NCBI RefSeq assembly: GCF_947496515.1
Contig: NZ_CANMDB010000001.1
Span: 496,001-560,000 of the forward strand
Direction of reading: 5' to 3'
Length of the DNA: 64,000 nt
From: an uncultured Roseobacter sp.
GTDB taxonomy: Bacteria; Pseudomonadota; Alphaproteobacteria; Rhodobacterales; Rhodobacteraceae
In this document: piece by piece, positions 33,500 through 45,044 of the stretch
Layout of the letters: every line of letters begins with the position of its first letter
Position numbering within the stretch: the first letter of the stretch is position 1
The notes under the pieces: generated by a model
Database searches by the model: none
The model's input: only the letters and a program-made list of their open reading frames with translations
What the model was told of the DNA's origin: nothing
Position numbers and translations under genes: made by a program

Positions 33500-34414
33500 T
33501 CACGTCTGCGCGGCCAGCAACGCGTCGACCTCGGCGCGTGTAGGCATGGAAGGTGCCGTCCCCGCCCGCGTCACCGACACCCCCGCGGTTGCGCAGCCGA
33601 TCTGAACCGCGCGCAGCGCATCGCAGCCTTCGGCCAGTGCTGCGGCAAAGCCACCGTTGAAGGCATCACCGGCGCCCGTCGTTTCAACCACCTCGCCCGC
33701 GGTCATGGCCGGCACCAGCCCATGCCCGTACAGGTAGACACCACGGGCGCCCATGGTGATGATCGGGGTTTTCACGCCCAGGGCACCGAGCGCCTCCGCC
33801 GCCCGCGCGGCATCCGCCTCGCTTTCCACCTTGACACCGGTCAGCGCTTCGCACTCGGTCTCGTTGGGTGTGACGTAATCGCACAAGGCCAACATCCCCT
33901 CTGGCAGCTCGGCAGCGGGGGCCGGGTTCAGGATCGTGGTTACCCCCGCCTCCCGCGCGACCTTCAGCCCGCATAACGCGGCGGGCATGGGCTGTTCCAA
34001 CTGTGTCACAAAGACGTCGCCACTGCCGATCAGATCGGCCCGCGCCTCGATGTCCGCAGGCTCGATCAACGCGGCAGCACCCGGGGCAATGATGATCGCG
34101 TTGTCGCCAGTCGCTTCCTCAACAAAGATGTAGGCCGCACCCGTATAACTGTCGGCCACCTCATCCACATGCGGGGTGACCCCCGCCTCGGCCCAGGTCT
34201 CCAATGCGAGCTTGCCGAAATCATCCTGCCCCAGCTTGGAGATCATATGGGTCTCGGCCCCGACGCGTGCGCAGGCCACAGCCTGATTGGAGCCCTTGCC
34301 CCCGGGTCCGAGCGCAAAGCTGTTGCCCAGAATGGTTTCGCCCATCCGCGGCATCCGGTCAGCGCGATAAGAGGTATCGGCGACAAAGACGCCCAGGATC
34401 ACGACCTTGCCCAT
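33500..34414 (-). CDS. rbsK: Ribokinase (PfkB family)
   Basis: A 304-aa sugar kinase with the PfkB entry motif NSFALGPGGKGSNQAVACARVGAET and the catalytic motif ETTGAGDAFNGGFAAALAEG near residue 240, whose Asp is the base. It phosphorylates ribose or a similar pentose at O5. It lies 3 bases after the FucU-like gene and 10 bases before the lyxose isomerase gene. No ribose-specific rbsABC set is present, so the sugar may differ. Confidence 0.92.
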   Translation of the reverse strand: MGKVVILGVFVADTSYRADRMPRMGETILGNSFALGPGGKGSNQAVACARVGAETHMISKLGQDDFGKLALETWAEAGVTPHVDEVADSYTGAAYIFVEEATGDNAIIIAPGAAALIEPADIEARADLIGSGDVFVTQLEQPMPAALCGLKVAREAGVTTILNPAPAAELPEGMLALCDYVTPNETECEALTGVKVESEADAARAAEALGALGVKTPIITMGARGVYLYGHGLVPAMTAGEVVETTGAGDAFNGGFAAALAEGCDALRAVQIGCATAGVSVTRAGTAPSMPTRAEVDALLAAQT

Positions 34415-34417
34415 AAC

Positions 34418-34864
34418 TCAGCCCTCCTCGGGCGGGATCACACCCTTGCGCAACGCAAAACAACCGTAAAAGCGCCGCTCGCCGGTCTGAATCACCGCGT
34501 AGGCCTGTTTGGCGCGCTCATAAAAGGCATAGCGCTCAATCCCCAGCAGCAGCGGGCCGTCCACAGCCGTGATCTCCGCCTGCGCTTCTTCCATGACGGG
34601 CAGCAGCGTGTCGGGCTCGCCTACCACTTCCATACGGCCAGCTGCGTCATCGACAAAGGTATCAATAGGATAGACCGACAGCACTGCACGGAGGACGTCC
34701 GCCGCAGGACGGTCGATCCGGAGAACGCGGCCCAGCGTAGTCTGTCGCGCAATGCTATCGGCCGGAAAATTCGTGTCGGAGATGATCAGATCGTCCCCAT
34801 GTCCCATGGCACGCAGCGCGTACAGCACATCGGCATTCAGGATCGGGTCCAGTCCCTTAAGCAT
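34418..34864 (-). CDS. RbsD/FucU-family sugar mutarotase
   Basis: A 148-aa protein of the RbsD/FucU family. MLKGLDPILNADVLYALRAMGHGDDLIISDTNFPA contains the catalytic His-x-Asp region, closer to FucU (L-fucose mutarotase) than to RbsD in my reading. It converts alpha and beta anomers of the imported sugar, feeding the isomerase and kinase encoded next to it. Usual length; 18 bases downstream of the SGNH hydrolase gene. Confidence 0.9.
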   Translation of the reverse strand: MLKGLDPILNADVLYALRAMGHGDDLIISDTNFPADSIARQTTLGRVLRIDRPAADVLRAVLSVYPIDTFVDDAAGRMEVVGEPDTLLPVMEEAQAEITAVDGPLLLGIERYAFYERAKQAYAVIQTGERRFYGCFALRKGVIPPEEG

Positions 34865-34882
34865 TGTCGTCTCCCCTGCTTG

Positions 34883-35533
34883 TCAGCTCTTCATCACGGT
34901 TTGCACCACCCCGGCCATCTCGGCACCGACGGCTGCGTGGCCCTTGGCGTCCAGATGGATGCCGTCGCGCGGATCAACCTCGGCCACCTGCCCCATATCG
35001 GCGAAATGGACCTGTTGCCGCGCGGCGACCTGCGCCAGCAGGTCCGCCAGCGCGCGCGACTTCTGCGCCGCCCCGGCAAAGACATCCTCGAACACACCCG
35101 TTTCTTCCAATGGCACCGGGGCCGCCAACAGCACCTGCGGTGCCCGCCCCTCGGGCCCGCAATCACTGCTCAGAACCAACCGCACCAGTCGCTGCAGTCC
35201 CAGCGAGATGTCGTGGGCCGATTGCCCGAACCGGGCCTTGAGGTCATTCGTCCCCAGCATCACGATCACCAGATCCAGAGGGCGGTGGCTTTCCAGCAGG
35301 CCAGGCAGCGCAGCCTGCCCGTTTTTGTGCGGCCCCTCGATGGGGTCGTCAAAAACACTCGTGCGTCCGGGCTGGCCTTCGGCGATCACCTCCCAGCGGT
35401 GCCCGAGCGCGTCGGCCATGACCGAGGGCCAGCGTGCGTCCGGGGCCAGCCGTCGCCGGTCGGTCGCATAGCGCAGCGCCCGCGTCCCGTGGGTGTTGCT
35501 GTCGCCGAAACACATCACGCTGCGCACACTCAC
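34883..35533 (-). CDS. SGNH/GDSL hydrolase
   Basis: A 216-aa serine esterase-like protein with the GDSL block CFGDSNTHG (Ser nucleophile at about residue 12), block III MLGTNDLKARFG and the Asp-x2-His catalytic pair in DGIHLDAKGHAA. No signal peptide, so it should act in the cytoplasm. Related proteins are arylesterases or carbohydrate deacetylases. In this operon it may remove an acyl group from an imported sugar. It overlaps the ABC ATPase gene by 4 bases. Confidence 0.88.
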   Translation of the reverse strand: MSVRSVMCFGDSNTHGTRALRYATDRRRLAPDARWPSVMADALGHRWEVIAEGQPGRTSVFDDPIEGPHKNGQAALPGLLESHRPLDLVIVMLGTNDLKARFGQSAHDISLGLQRLVRLVLSSDCGPEGRAPQVLLAAPVPLEETGVFEDVFAGAAQKSRALADLLAQVAARQQVHFADMGQVAEVDPRDGIHLDAKGHAAVGAEMAGVVQTVMKS

Positions 35534-36585
35534 CTGCGCGCCTCCAGACGCTGGCCACTCTCGGCGTCAAAGCAATGCAGGTGCGCAGGATCGGGCGTCA
35601 AATGGATGACCTGACCCGGCTCAAAAGCGTGCCGCTCGCGGAACACCGCCGTGACGTCCTGCCCCTCGAAGCGCAGAAATACCATCGTCTCGGACCCTGT
35701 GGGTTCGACCACTTTCACCTCCATCGGCAGGCCCTGCCCACCCGAAGCGAGATGCAGGTGCTCCGGCCGCACACCCACGTGCACCGCACCGGATCCCGCC
35801 ACATCAGCATCGACCTTGTGACCGGCCAGATCCACGCGGCCCTCCACCAACTCCCCTGCAATCAGGTTCATCGATGGTGCCCCGATGAAGGTCGCTACAA
35901 AGGCATTGGCCGGGTTGTCGTAGAGCTCCAGCGGCGTGCCGATCTGCTCGATCCTGCCCGCCTGCATCACAACGATGCGGTCCGCCAGCGTCATTGCCTC
36001 GATCTGGTCGTGGGTCACGAAAACGGTCGTGGTCTTCAGCCGCTGGTGCAGTTCCTTGATCTCGGTCCGCATCTGGATGCGCAGCTTGGCATCAAGATTG
36101 CTGAGCGGCTCGTCAAACAAAAACACCTGAGGGTCCCGCACGATGGCCCGGCCCATGGCGACACGCTGGCGCTGACCGCCCGACAGATGCCGCGGTTTGC
36201 GGTCCAGATACTCCGTCAGGCTCAGGATCTCGGCAGCGGCCTGCACACGCCGGGTAATCTCGACCTTGTCCGTGCCCGCGACCTTCAGCGCAAAGCCCAT
36301 GTTTTCCGCCACGGATTTATGCGGATAAAGCGCGTAGGTCTGGAACACCATGGCGATATCGCGCTGCGCGGGCGGCAGATTGTTGACCACACGCTCACCA
36401 ATCGCGATGGTGCCGTCGTTGATCGGCTCAAGCCCCGCGATCATCCGCAACAGCGTGGACTTGCCGCAGCCGGAAGGCCCCACCAGCGCTACGAATTCAC
36501 CATCTGCGATTTCGACAGTGACCCCGTGAATGACCTGCACCGCGCCGTAGGATTTTACGATGTCCCGAATTGCGACGCCTGACAT
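35530..36585 (-). CDS. Sugar ABC transporter ATPase (UgpC/MalK type)
   Basis: A 351-aa ABC ATPase with Walker A GPSGCGKST, signature LSGGQRQRVAMGRAI, Walker B VFLFDEPLSNLDAKLR and the H-loop VTHDQIEAM. The C-terminal 110 residues form the TOBE domain of MalK-like subunits. I start it at ATG 36585 rather than the longer frame. First gene of the leftward sugar operon, divergent from a solute-binding protein gene. Permeases that it should drive are not in the neighbourhood. Confidence 0.92.
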   Translation of the reverse strand: MSGVAIRDIVKSYGAVQVIHGVTVEIADGEFVALVGPSGCGKSTLLRMIAGLEPINDGTIAIGERVVNNLPPAQRDIAMVFQTYALYPHKSVAENMGFALKVAGTDKVEITRRVQAAAEILSLTEYLDRKPRHLSGGQRQRVAMGRAIVRDPQVFLFDEPLSNLDAKLRIQMRTEIKELHQRLKTTTVFVTHDQIEAMTLADRIVVMQAGRIEQIGTPLELYDNPANAFVATFIGAPSMNLIAGELVEGRVDLAGHKVDADVAGSGAVHVGVRPEHLHLASGGQGLPMEVKVVEPTGSETMVFLRFEGQDVTAVFRERHAFEPGQVIHLTPDPAHLHCFDAESGQRLEARR

Positions 36586-36660
36586 GCGCTGTCTTCTCCC
36601 CTGCCCCCGCGCGATGCTAGGGGAAGCCATTTGGCTTGTCCACGCCCGGCACGGCTTTTG

Positions 36661-36688
36661 TTGACTTGGCGTCAATCACGCTCATAGT
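36661..36688 (+). promoter_or_regulatory. Candidate promoter and inverted repeat before the solute-binding protein gene
   Basis: TTGACT (36661-36666), 16 bases, CATAGT (36683-36688) look like -35 and -10 boxes for rightward transcription. The -35 lies in an inverted repeat TTGAC-N5-GTCAA (36661-36675), so a repressor bound there would block it. It sits in the 218-base divergent region between the ATPase and binding protein genes. Confidence 0.4.
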
Positions 36689-36803
36689 GAGCCTCAGCGG
36701 GGGGATCATAGGGCGCTGCCAAAATCAAAAAGCGGTGTAAAATCATGCGTCTCCTACCCCCGCCCCCGCGCGTAAGGCGCCAGCAATTCATGGGAGGATG
36801 GAT

Positions 36804-38462
36804 ATGAAAACCGAGCTATACAACTACATCAGGGCGGCGCAGAAGATGAACCGCCGCCAGCTTCTCAAAGGATCTGCGGCGCTTGGTGCTGCGGCGATGG
36901 TACCGCACGGAGCCCTCCGGGCCGAGGCCCACAGCAATCTGCGGGCCGAGATCCTCAAGATCCCCGGTGTGGGCATGGGCTCCCCCACGGACCGCGACTA
37001 CCAGCAGGTGGGCGAGATGTGTCTGGGCAAGACCAAGGAGAATGTGGCCGAGGGTGAATTCGAAGGGGTGGAGCTGACCTTTCTGGGGCTGAACAACCAG
37101 AACCAGCACAACTTCATCTTTCGCGGCTTCCTGCGCGCCTGGGAGGATTACACCGGCGCGCGGATCAACTGGATCGATCTGGCACAAGCCGATTACAACG
37201 CGAGGCTGCAGCAGAGCATCGCCACCGGCACGGTCGATTTCGACGTGATCGAGATGGGCGCACCGTTCGAAGGCGACGTGCTGGGCCGCGGCATGGCCTC
37301 GGAGATGCCCGACTGGGTCGCAGAGCAGATCGAGATGGACGACTACGTGGATTACCTCAAGGCGCCCGTGGGCACCTGGGATGGCAAGACCTACCGCGTC
37401 TCCATCGACGGCGACACCCATACGTTTGCGTATCGTACGGACTACTATGACAACGAGGAGTTCGCGCAGGCCTGGGCCGAGGCTGGCAACGACACGCCCT
37501 GGGCACCGCCCACCACATGGGAAGAGGTCAACGCGCAGTCCAAGTTCCTGGTGGGCAAGACCGATCCGCTGACCGGCCTCGACGCGCATGGCTATCTCGA
37601 CCCGCTCAAGGGCTGGGGCGGCTTTGGGTTCTATTTCCTGGAAAACCGCGCAGCCCCCTATGCAAAGCACCCGGACGATCCCGCCTGGCTCTTCGATCCC
37701 GAGACGATGAAACCGCGGGTCAACAATCCGGCTTTCGTTCAGGCCATTCAGGACGTGATGGATCTGATAGCAGCGGATGCCTACCCCGCTGACCAGATCA
37801 ATGCAGACCCCGGCACCACCGCCTTCCAGCAGTTCCTCGCTGGTACCGGGGGCATGCTCAGCTGGTGGGGCGATGTGGGTGCCTCCGCGCGCACATCCGA
37901 TACCTCGGTGATCGGTGATGTGGCGGCGTTCGACATCAACCCCGGTTCCGCGCGCGTGTGGAACTCACAAACCGAAGCCTGGGAGGACACCCCCAACGTC
38001 GCCCCCAATAATGCCTACATCGGCTGGGGAATTTACGTCATGGCCACCGTGGACAGTGACGAGCGAAAGAAAAAGGCAGCGTGGTCCATCGCAGCACATC
38101 TTGGGGGCAAGGACATCTCTCTCTGGGCCTCGGCCTACCCGACCGGGTTCCAGCCGTATCGCAATTCGCACTTCAACTACGACGAATGGGAAGAGGCAGG
38201 CTATGACAGGGCGTTCGTGGAGGACTTCCTGTCCTCCAATGCGGACAGCTACAACCATCCCAATGCCGCCGTAGAACCGCGTATCCCCGGCATCTTCCAG
38301 TACTACTCTGTCGCCGAGGACGAATTGGCCAAGGGCTACGCGGGTCAGTATGGCTCCGCACAGGAGACGGCGGATGCAATTGCCGCGGCCTGGGAGCGGA
38401 TTACCGATCAGATCGGTCGCGAGAGCCAGATCGCGCTTTATAAGGCATCTCTGGGACTGTAG
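36804..38462 (+). CDS. Extracellular solute-binding protein with Tat signal (family 1 type)
   Basis: A 552-aa binding protein. ATG 36804 is chosen because GGGAGG ends 6 bases before it, whereas the in-frame ATG at 36798 touches that site. The N-terminus carries a Tat-type signal (MNRRQLLKGSAALGAAAM) and cleavage near GALRAEA. The mature part has EFEGVELTFLGLNNQNQHNF and many Trp and Tyr residues, as in sugar-binding proteins of the larger size class. An intrinsic terminator follows directly. Binding protein and ATPase are divergent, but no permease genes are seen. Confidence 0.9.
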   Translation: MKTELYNYIRAAQKMNRRQLLKGSAALGAAAMVPHGALRAEAHSNLRAEILKIPGVGMGSPTDRDYQQVGEMCLGKTKENVAEGEFEGVELTFLGLNNQNQHNFIFRGFLRAWEDYTGARINWIDLAQADYNARLQQSIATGTVDFDVIEMGAPFEGDVLGRGMASEMPDWVAEQIEMDDYVDYLKAPVGTWDGKTYRVSIDGDTHTFAYRTDYYDNEEFAQAWAEAGNDTPWAPPTTWEEVNAQSKFLVGKTDPLTGLDAHGYLDPLKGWGGFGFYFLENRAAPYAKHPDDPAWLFDPETMKPRVNNPAFVQAIQDVMDLIAADAYPADQINADPGTTAFQQFLAGTGGMLSWWGDVGASARTSDTSVIGDVAAFDINPGSARVWNSQTEAWEDTPNVAPNNAYIGWGIYVMATVDSDERKKKAAWSIAAHLGGKDISLWASAYPTGFQPYRNSHFNYDEWEEAGYDRAFVEDFLSSNADSYNHPNAAVEPRIPGIFQYYSVAEDELAKGYAGQYGSAQETADAIAAAWERITDQIGRESQIALYKASLGL

Positions 38463-38485
38463 ACCTGCAAGGCCAAGACTAAGAG

Positions 38486-38511
38486 GGCGCGGCGCCAAAC
38501 CGCGCCTTTTT
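38486..38511 (+). terminator. Intrinsic terminator after the solute-binding protein gene
   Basis: GGCGCGG (38486-38492), a 7-base loop, CCGCGCC (38500-38506) and a run of five T. It lies 24 bases after the stop at 38462. A clear rho-independent terminator, separating the transport gene from the fused valine-catabolism gene. Confidence 0.85.
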
Positions 38512-38596
38512 CTTCGGCGGTCAGCCACTGAACCCGGCTACCCTTGAAACACCCGCAGCGCCACGCGATACATCGCTGAGCAGCATGGGGGGCGAT

Positions 38597-40519
38597 ATGG
38601 CAGACATCGAGATCAGAACCAAGGGCAGTGCCGGTCGGATCACCCTGAACCGTCCCGACGCGCTGAATGCGCTGACCCGCGAGATGTGCGGAGAGATCAA
38701 GTCCGCGCTGGACGCATGGCAGACAGATCCGGCCGTCGCCCATGTGCTCATCGACGCTGCGGGCGAACGGGCCTTTTGCGCGGGCGGTGACATCGCAGAG
38801 ATGTACCGGACCGGCACCGCGGACGATTACACCTACGGGCGTCAGTTCTGGGCGGAGGAATACCGGCTCAACGCGCAGATCTTCAACTATCCCAAACCGA
38901 TTATCTCTTTTCTTCAGGGGTTCACCATGGGCGGTGGGGTCGGTGTCGGTTGCCACGGCACGCACCGCATCGTTGGGGCCTCCAGCCGGATCGCCATGCC
39001 GGAGTGCGGCATCGGGCTGGTGCCGGATGTGGGCGGCTCGCTGATGCTGGCGCTGGCACCGGGACGGCTGGGTGAGTACCTCGCCCTGACATCGGCGCGG
39101 ATGGACGCAGCCGATGCGATCTACGCGGGGTTTGCAGATCTGAACATCGACGAGGCGCTCTGGCCCGATCTGATTGCACGGCTTGAGAGCGGTGCCGCGC
39201 CGGACATCCTGACAGAAGCCGCCACACCACCCGGACCAAGCGCGTTGCAAGCGCAGCAGGCACAGATCGACCGTCACTTCGGGGGTGAGCGCCTGAGCGA
39301 CATCCGCACCAGCCTGTCTCATGAACCAGATGCGTTTACGCGTGATGCGGAGAAAAGGATGGCCCGGAACAGTCCGCTTTCCATGGCCTGTGCGATCGAC
39401 ATCATCCACCGGCTGCGCGGCCCGTCGATCAGCATGGCCAAGGCGTTGGATCTTGAATACCGTTTCACCTTTCGCGCCATGGAGCACGGCGATTTCCTCG
39501 AAGGGATCCGGGCTGCAATCATCGACAAGGACCGCACGCCGCACTGGCAGTTCGCTAAGGGCGACGTCCCCGCGGTGACGGTCAGCAAGATGCTGATGCC
39601 ATTGGGGAAAGACGCGCTCGAACTGGAGGAGGCAGTGATGTCAAAAGGAAAGATTGGCTTTATCGGTCTTGGAAACATGGGCGCCCCCATGGCGCAAAAC
39701 CTTGCGCGAGCGGGCTATGACGTGATCGGCTTCGACACTGTCGTGGAGACGGTACCGGACCTGACCATAGCGGCCTCCGCTGCGGCAGCCGTTGCGGGGG
39801 CGGATGTGGTGATCACGATGTTGCCGAATGGTGCCATCCTGCGGCAAGTGGTGGACGACACGCTGCAACACGTCAAGCCAGGCGCGCTGCTGCTCGATTG
39901 CTCGACCGTGGATGTGGAGAGTGCCCGCGCAGTGGCGGCGCAAGCCGAGGCGGCGGGGATGCTCTACGTTGATGCGCCGGTCTCGGGGGGGATCGGCGGT
40001 GCTGCGGCGGGCACGTTGACATTTATGGCGGGCGGCAGCGCAAAGGCCTTCGCCGCCGCGGAACCGCTGTTCGAGATCATGGGCCAGAAGGCCGTTCACT
40101 GCGGCGAGGCGGGTGCTGGCCAGGCAGCCAAGATCTGCAACAACATGATCCTTGGCGCGACCATGATTGCCACCTGCGAAGCCTTCGCTCTGGCTGACAA
40201 ACTGGGGCTTGACCGGCAAAAGATGTTCGATGTGGTGAGCACGTCTTCGGGCTATTCCTGGTCCATGAATGCTTACTGCCCTGCCCCCGGTGTCGGCCCC
40301 CAAAGCCCGGCGGACAACGGCTATGTCCCCGGGTTCGCCGCAGAGCTGATGTTAAAGGATCTGGGCTTGTCACAACAGGCCGCCGAAGCGGTGAACGCCG
40401 ATACGCCCATGGGCGCACAGGCACTGGCGCTCTACCGGACTTTCGTCGAGGAAGAGGACGGCGCAGGACAGGATTTTTCCGCCATGCTGCCCCGATTTGC
40501 CGCACGCGAACGATCCTGA
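38597..40519 (+). CDS. Fused 3-hydroxyisobutyryl-CoA hydrolase / 3-hydroxyisobutyrate dehydrogenase
   Basis: A 640-aa open frame with two complete enzymes of valine breakdown. Residues 1-347 form an enoyl-CoA hydratase-like hydrolase: TLNRPDALNALTREM, AFCAGGDIAEMY, FTMGGGVGVGCHG and PECGIGLVPDVGG. Residues 348-640 form MmsB. The first gives free 3-hydroxyisobutyrate, the second oxidises it to methylmalonate semialdehyde. There is no linker to speak of: the first part ends PLGKDALELEEAV and Met348 begins MSKGKIGFIGLGNMG. A ribosome site (GGAGGAGG) and an out-of-frame TGA overlapping the ATG remain at the joint, so this may be a recent fusion of two genes or a lost stop. Confidence 0.88.
   Translation: MADIEIRTKGSAGRITLNRPDALNALTREMCGEIKSALDAWQTDPAVAHVLIDAAGERAFCAGGDIAEMYRTGTADDYTYGRQFWAEEYRLNAQIFNYPKPIISFLQGFTMGGGVGVGCHGTHRIVGASSRIAMPECGIGLVPDVGGSLMLALAPGRLGEYLALTSARMDAADAIYAGFADLNIDEALWPDLIARLESGAAPDILTEAATPPGPSALQAQQAQIDRHFGGERLSDIRTSLSHEPDAFTRDAEKRMARNSPLSMACAIDIIHRLRGPSISMAKALDLEYRFTFRAMEHGDFLEGIRAAIIDKDRTPHWQFAKGDVPAVTVSKMLMPLGKDALELEEAVMSKGKIGFIGLGNMGAPMAQNLARAGYDVIGFDTVVETVPDLTIAASAAAAVAGADVVITMLPNGAILRQVVDDTLQHVKPGALLLDCSTVDVESARAVAAQAEAAGMLYVDAPVSGGIGGAAAGTLTFMAGGSAKAFAAAEPLFEIMGQKAVHCGEAGAGQAAKICNNMILGATMIATCEAFALADKLGLDRQKMFDVVSTSSGYSWSMNAYCPAPGVGPQSPADNGYVPGFAAELMLKDLGLSQQAAEAVNADTPMGAQALALYRTFVEEEDGAGQDFSAMLPRFAARERS
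39638..40519 (+). CDS. mmsB: 3-hydroxyisobutyrate dehydrogenase part, possible internal start
   Basis: Residues 348-640 of the fusion, 293 aa, the normal length of a free-standing 3-hydroxyisobutyrate dehydrogenase. GFIGLGNMGAPMAQNL is the NAD site, VDAPVSGGIGGAAAGTLTFMAGG the substrate motif and GAGQAAKICNNMILG contains the catalytic Lys. GGAGGAGG at 39625-39632 lies 5 bases before ATG 39638, so ribosomes could also start here and make the dehydrogenase alone. Whether both forms exist cannot be read from sequence. Confidence 0.7.
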   Translation: MSKGKIGFIGLGNMGAPMAQNLARAGYDVIGFDTVVETVPDLTIAASAAAAVAGADVVITMLPNGAILRQVVDDTLQHVKPGALLLDCSTVDVESARAVAAQAEAAGMLYVDAPVSGGIGGAAAGTLTFMAGGSAKAFAAAEPLFEIMGQKAVHCGEAGAGQAAKICNNMILGATMIATCEAFALADKLGLDRQKMFDVVSTSSGYSWSMNAYCPAPGVGPQSPADNGYVPGFAAELMLKDLGLSQQAAEAVNADTPMGAQALALYRTFVEEEDGAGQDFSAMLPRFAARERS

Positions 40520-40611
40520 CGCCCGACAGAGGCACCCGTCACCACAACGCCAGAACCGCCGAAGTCCGGGGCGACGGAGATCCTTGAAATAGCCTTGCGC
40601 TACTATGGATC

Positions 40612-40630
40612 TGACATGCGCCGCATGTCA
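40612..40630. promoter_or_regulatory. 19-base inverted repeat before the GAF-EAL gene
   Basis: TGACATGCG-C-CGCATGTCA is a perfect 9-base inverted repeat about a single central C. It lies 94 bases after the fusion gene and 175 bases before my chosen start of the GAF-EAL gene. No T-run follows. A dimeric regulator site is the simplest reading. It argues for a start of the GAF-EAL protein downstream of it. Confidence 0.5.
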
Positions 40631-40804
40631 TCTAATCTGTCGCGTCAGATCCCCGTGCCTTGGGACGAAAGCGCCAGATCGGCCAAACCACCGGCAAAGC
40701 CGGACCAAAAAGGTACAAATCTTCTGCAAGCAGCTGAGCATCGAAAGGATTTATCAGCAGGTGGCACAGTAACGTCCAAAACTGACACAATGAAAGCGTC
40801 AGTG

Positions 40805-42049
40805 ATGACACAAGACGACACTGCAAATCCAATGGCCTTGGTGGCCCGCGTCAACCCGACGGACGGCGAGGACACGATCCAGACGGCATTGGATTTCGTT
40901 CGGACACATCTGAACATGGAAGTGGCCTATCTGTCGGAGTTCGTGGGCGAGGATCTCGTCTTTCGGGCGGTCAGCGCTCCGGGTTTTGAGGATCAGTGCT
41001 TTGTCGGCGGTGGCATGCCGCTGGATCACGTCTACTGCCGACATATCCTCGCTGGCAGATTGCCGGAGTTGATCCCCGATACAGCCGCTGAACCGCTGTG
41101 TGCGGACATTCCATTGACCACGGCGATCCCGATCAAATCCCATGTCAGCGTTCCGATCCGGCGCCGTGACGGGACACCCTACGGCATGTTCTGCTGTCTC
41201 AGCCGCACTGCACAGCCGGACCTGAACCCGCGCGACCTCAGCGTCATGCGCGCCTTTGCCGATCTTTCCGCCGAACAGGTAAACGACAAGATCGCATCAC
41301 GGGTCGCTCGGCAAAGCGCTCGCGCCGGGATCGAGATGCTTCTCAATGAGCAGGCTTTTGACATTGTCTATCAGCCTATCGTCGACATCACCGGCAACCG
41401 CCCAAAGGGGTTCGAAGCGCTGTGCCGGTTCCGGCCAGAACCCTACCGGCCGCCAAACCTGTGGTTTGAGGATGCGCTCGGTGTCGGCCTGCAGGCCGAG
41501 CTCGAGGTCGCAGTGATTGCCAAAGCACTCAAATCACTCGACCAGCTGCCCGATGACGTCTATTTGTCGGTGAATGCGTCCCCTTCGACGGTTGGAACCG
41601 GACTTCTTACCGACCTGTTCGCCCAGCACCCGCAGGAACGCATTGTGCTGGAAGTCACCGAACACTCGATGGTGGAGGACTACGATGATCTGGTGTCCCA
41701 TCTCGACATCCTGCGGTTTCGCGGGGTCCGGCTGGCCATCGACGACGCAGGTGCGGGGTATTCCGGCCTGCAGCATATCGTCAAGCTGAAACCCGATCTG
41801 ATCAAACTTGATATCTCGCTGACATCCGACATCGACAAGGATGTGGTGCGCCGCTCGCTGGGTGCCGCACTTGTCCGCTTTGCTGTCGAGATCGGCGCTG
41901 ATATTGTGGCCGAAGGGATCGAGACAGACGCGGAACTGGCCGCCCTCACCTCTCTCGGCGTGCCGCTGGCGCAGGGGTACTATCTGGGGCGGCCCGGTGA
42001 TTTGGACAGCGCGCTCGCCTGGTTCGAGGACGGACAAAAAACCGCCTGA
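40805..42049 (+). CDS. GAF-EAL cyclic di-GMP phosphodiesterase
   Basis: A 414-aa protein when started at ATG 40805; the frame is open back to 40595 and ATG 40790 is another option. Residues about 15-165 form a GAF sensor domain. The rest is an EAL domain that hydrolyses c-di-GMP. It has FEALCRF (EAL), SVNASP, LEVTEHS, the paired Asp in AIDDAGAGYSG, the Lys in LIKLD, and AEGIET, so it appears active. The loop 6 region reads DDAGAGYSG instead of the usual DDFGTGYSS. No membrane segment, so the signal should be cytoplasmic. It stands alone, convergent with uvrA. Confidence 0.9.
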   Translation: MTQDDTANPMALVARVNPTDGEDTIQTALDFVRTHLNMEVAYLSEFVGEDLVFRAVSAPGFEDQCFVGGGMPLDHVYCRHILAGRLPELIPDTAAEPLCADIPLTTAIPIKSHVSVPIRRRDGTPYGMFCCLSRTAQPDLNPRDLSVMRAFADLSAEQVNDKIASRVARQSARAGIEMLLNEQAFDIVYQPIVDITGNRPKGFEALCRFRPEPYRPPNLWFEDALGVGLQAELEVAVIAKALKSLDQLPDDVYLSVNASPSTVGTGLLTDLFAQHPQERIVLEVTEHSMVEDYDDLVSHLDILRFRGVRLAIDDAGAGYSGLQHIVKLKPDLIKLDISLTSDIDKDVVRRSLGAALVRFAVEIGADIVAEGIETDAELAALTSLGVPLAQGYYLGRPGDLDSALAWFEDGQKTA

Positions 42050-42103
42050 GGCGCGCCGACTGATCGTTGATACGTCTCAGCCTGCACTCCGGCGCGGTGG
42101 CCT

Positions 42104-44980
<2,877 letters not shown>

Positions 44981-45044
44981 CAGGCACCCCCATGCATCGC
45001 GCTAGACATAGGCGGAATGACCCGCGCTGCCAATGGAAAATGGC

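Noticed and set aside
34169-35614. 481-codon rightward open frame opposite ribokinase, FucU-like and SGNH genes
   Set aside because: It crosses three well-supported leftward genes and is His/Arg/Leu-rich without motifs.
40595-40804. N-terminal extension of the GAF-EAL protein
   Set aside because: It would include the 19-base inverted repeat and has no domain or good ribosome site; a later ATG is more likely, though not proven.
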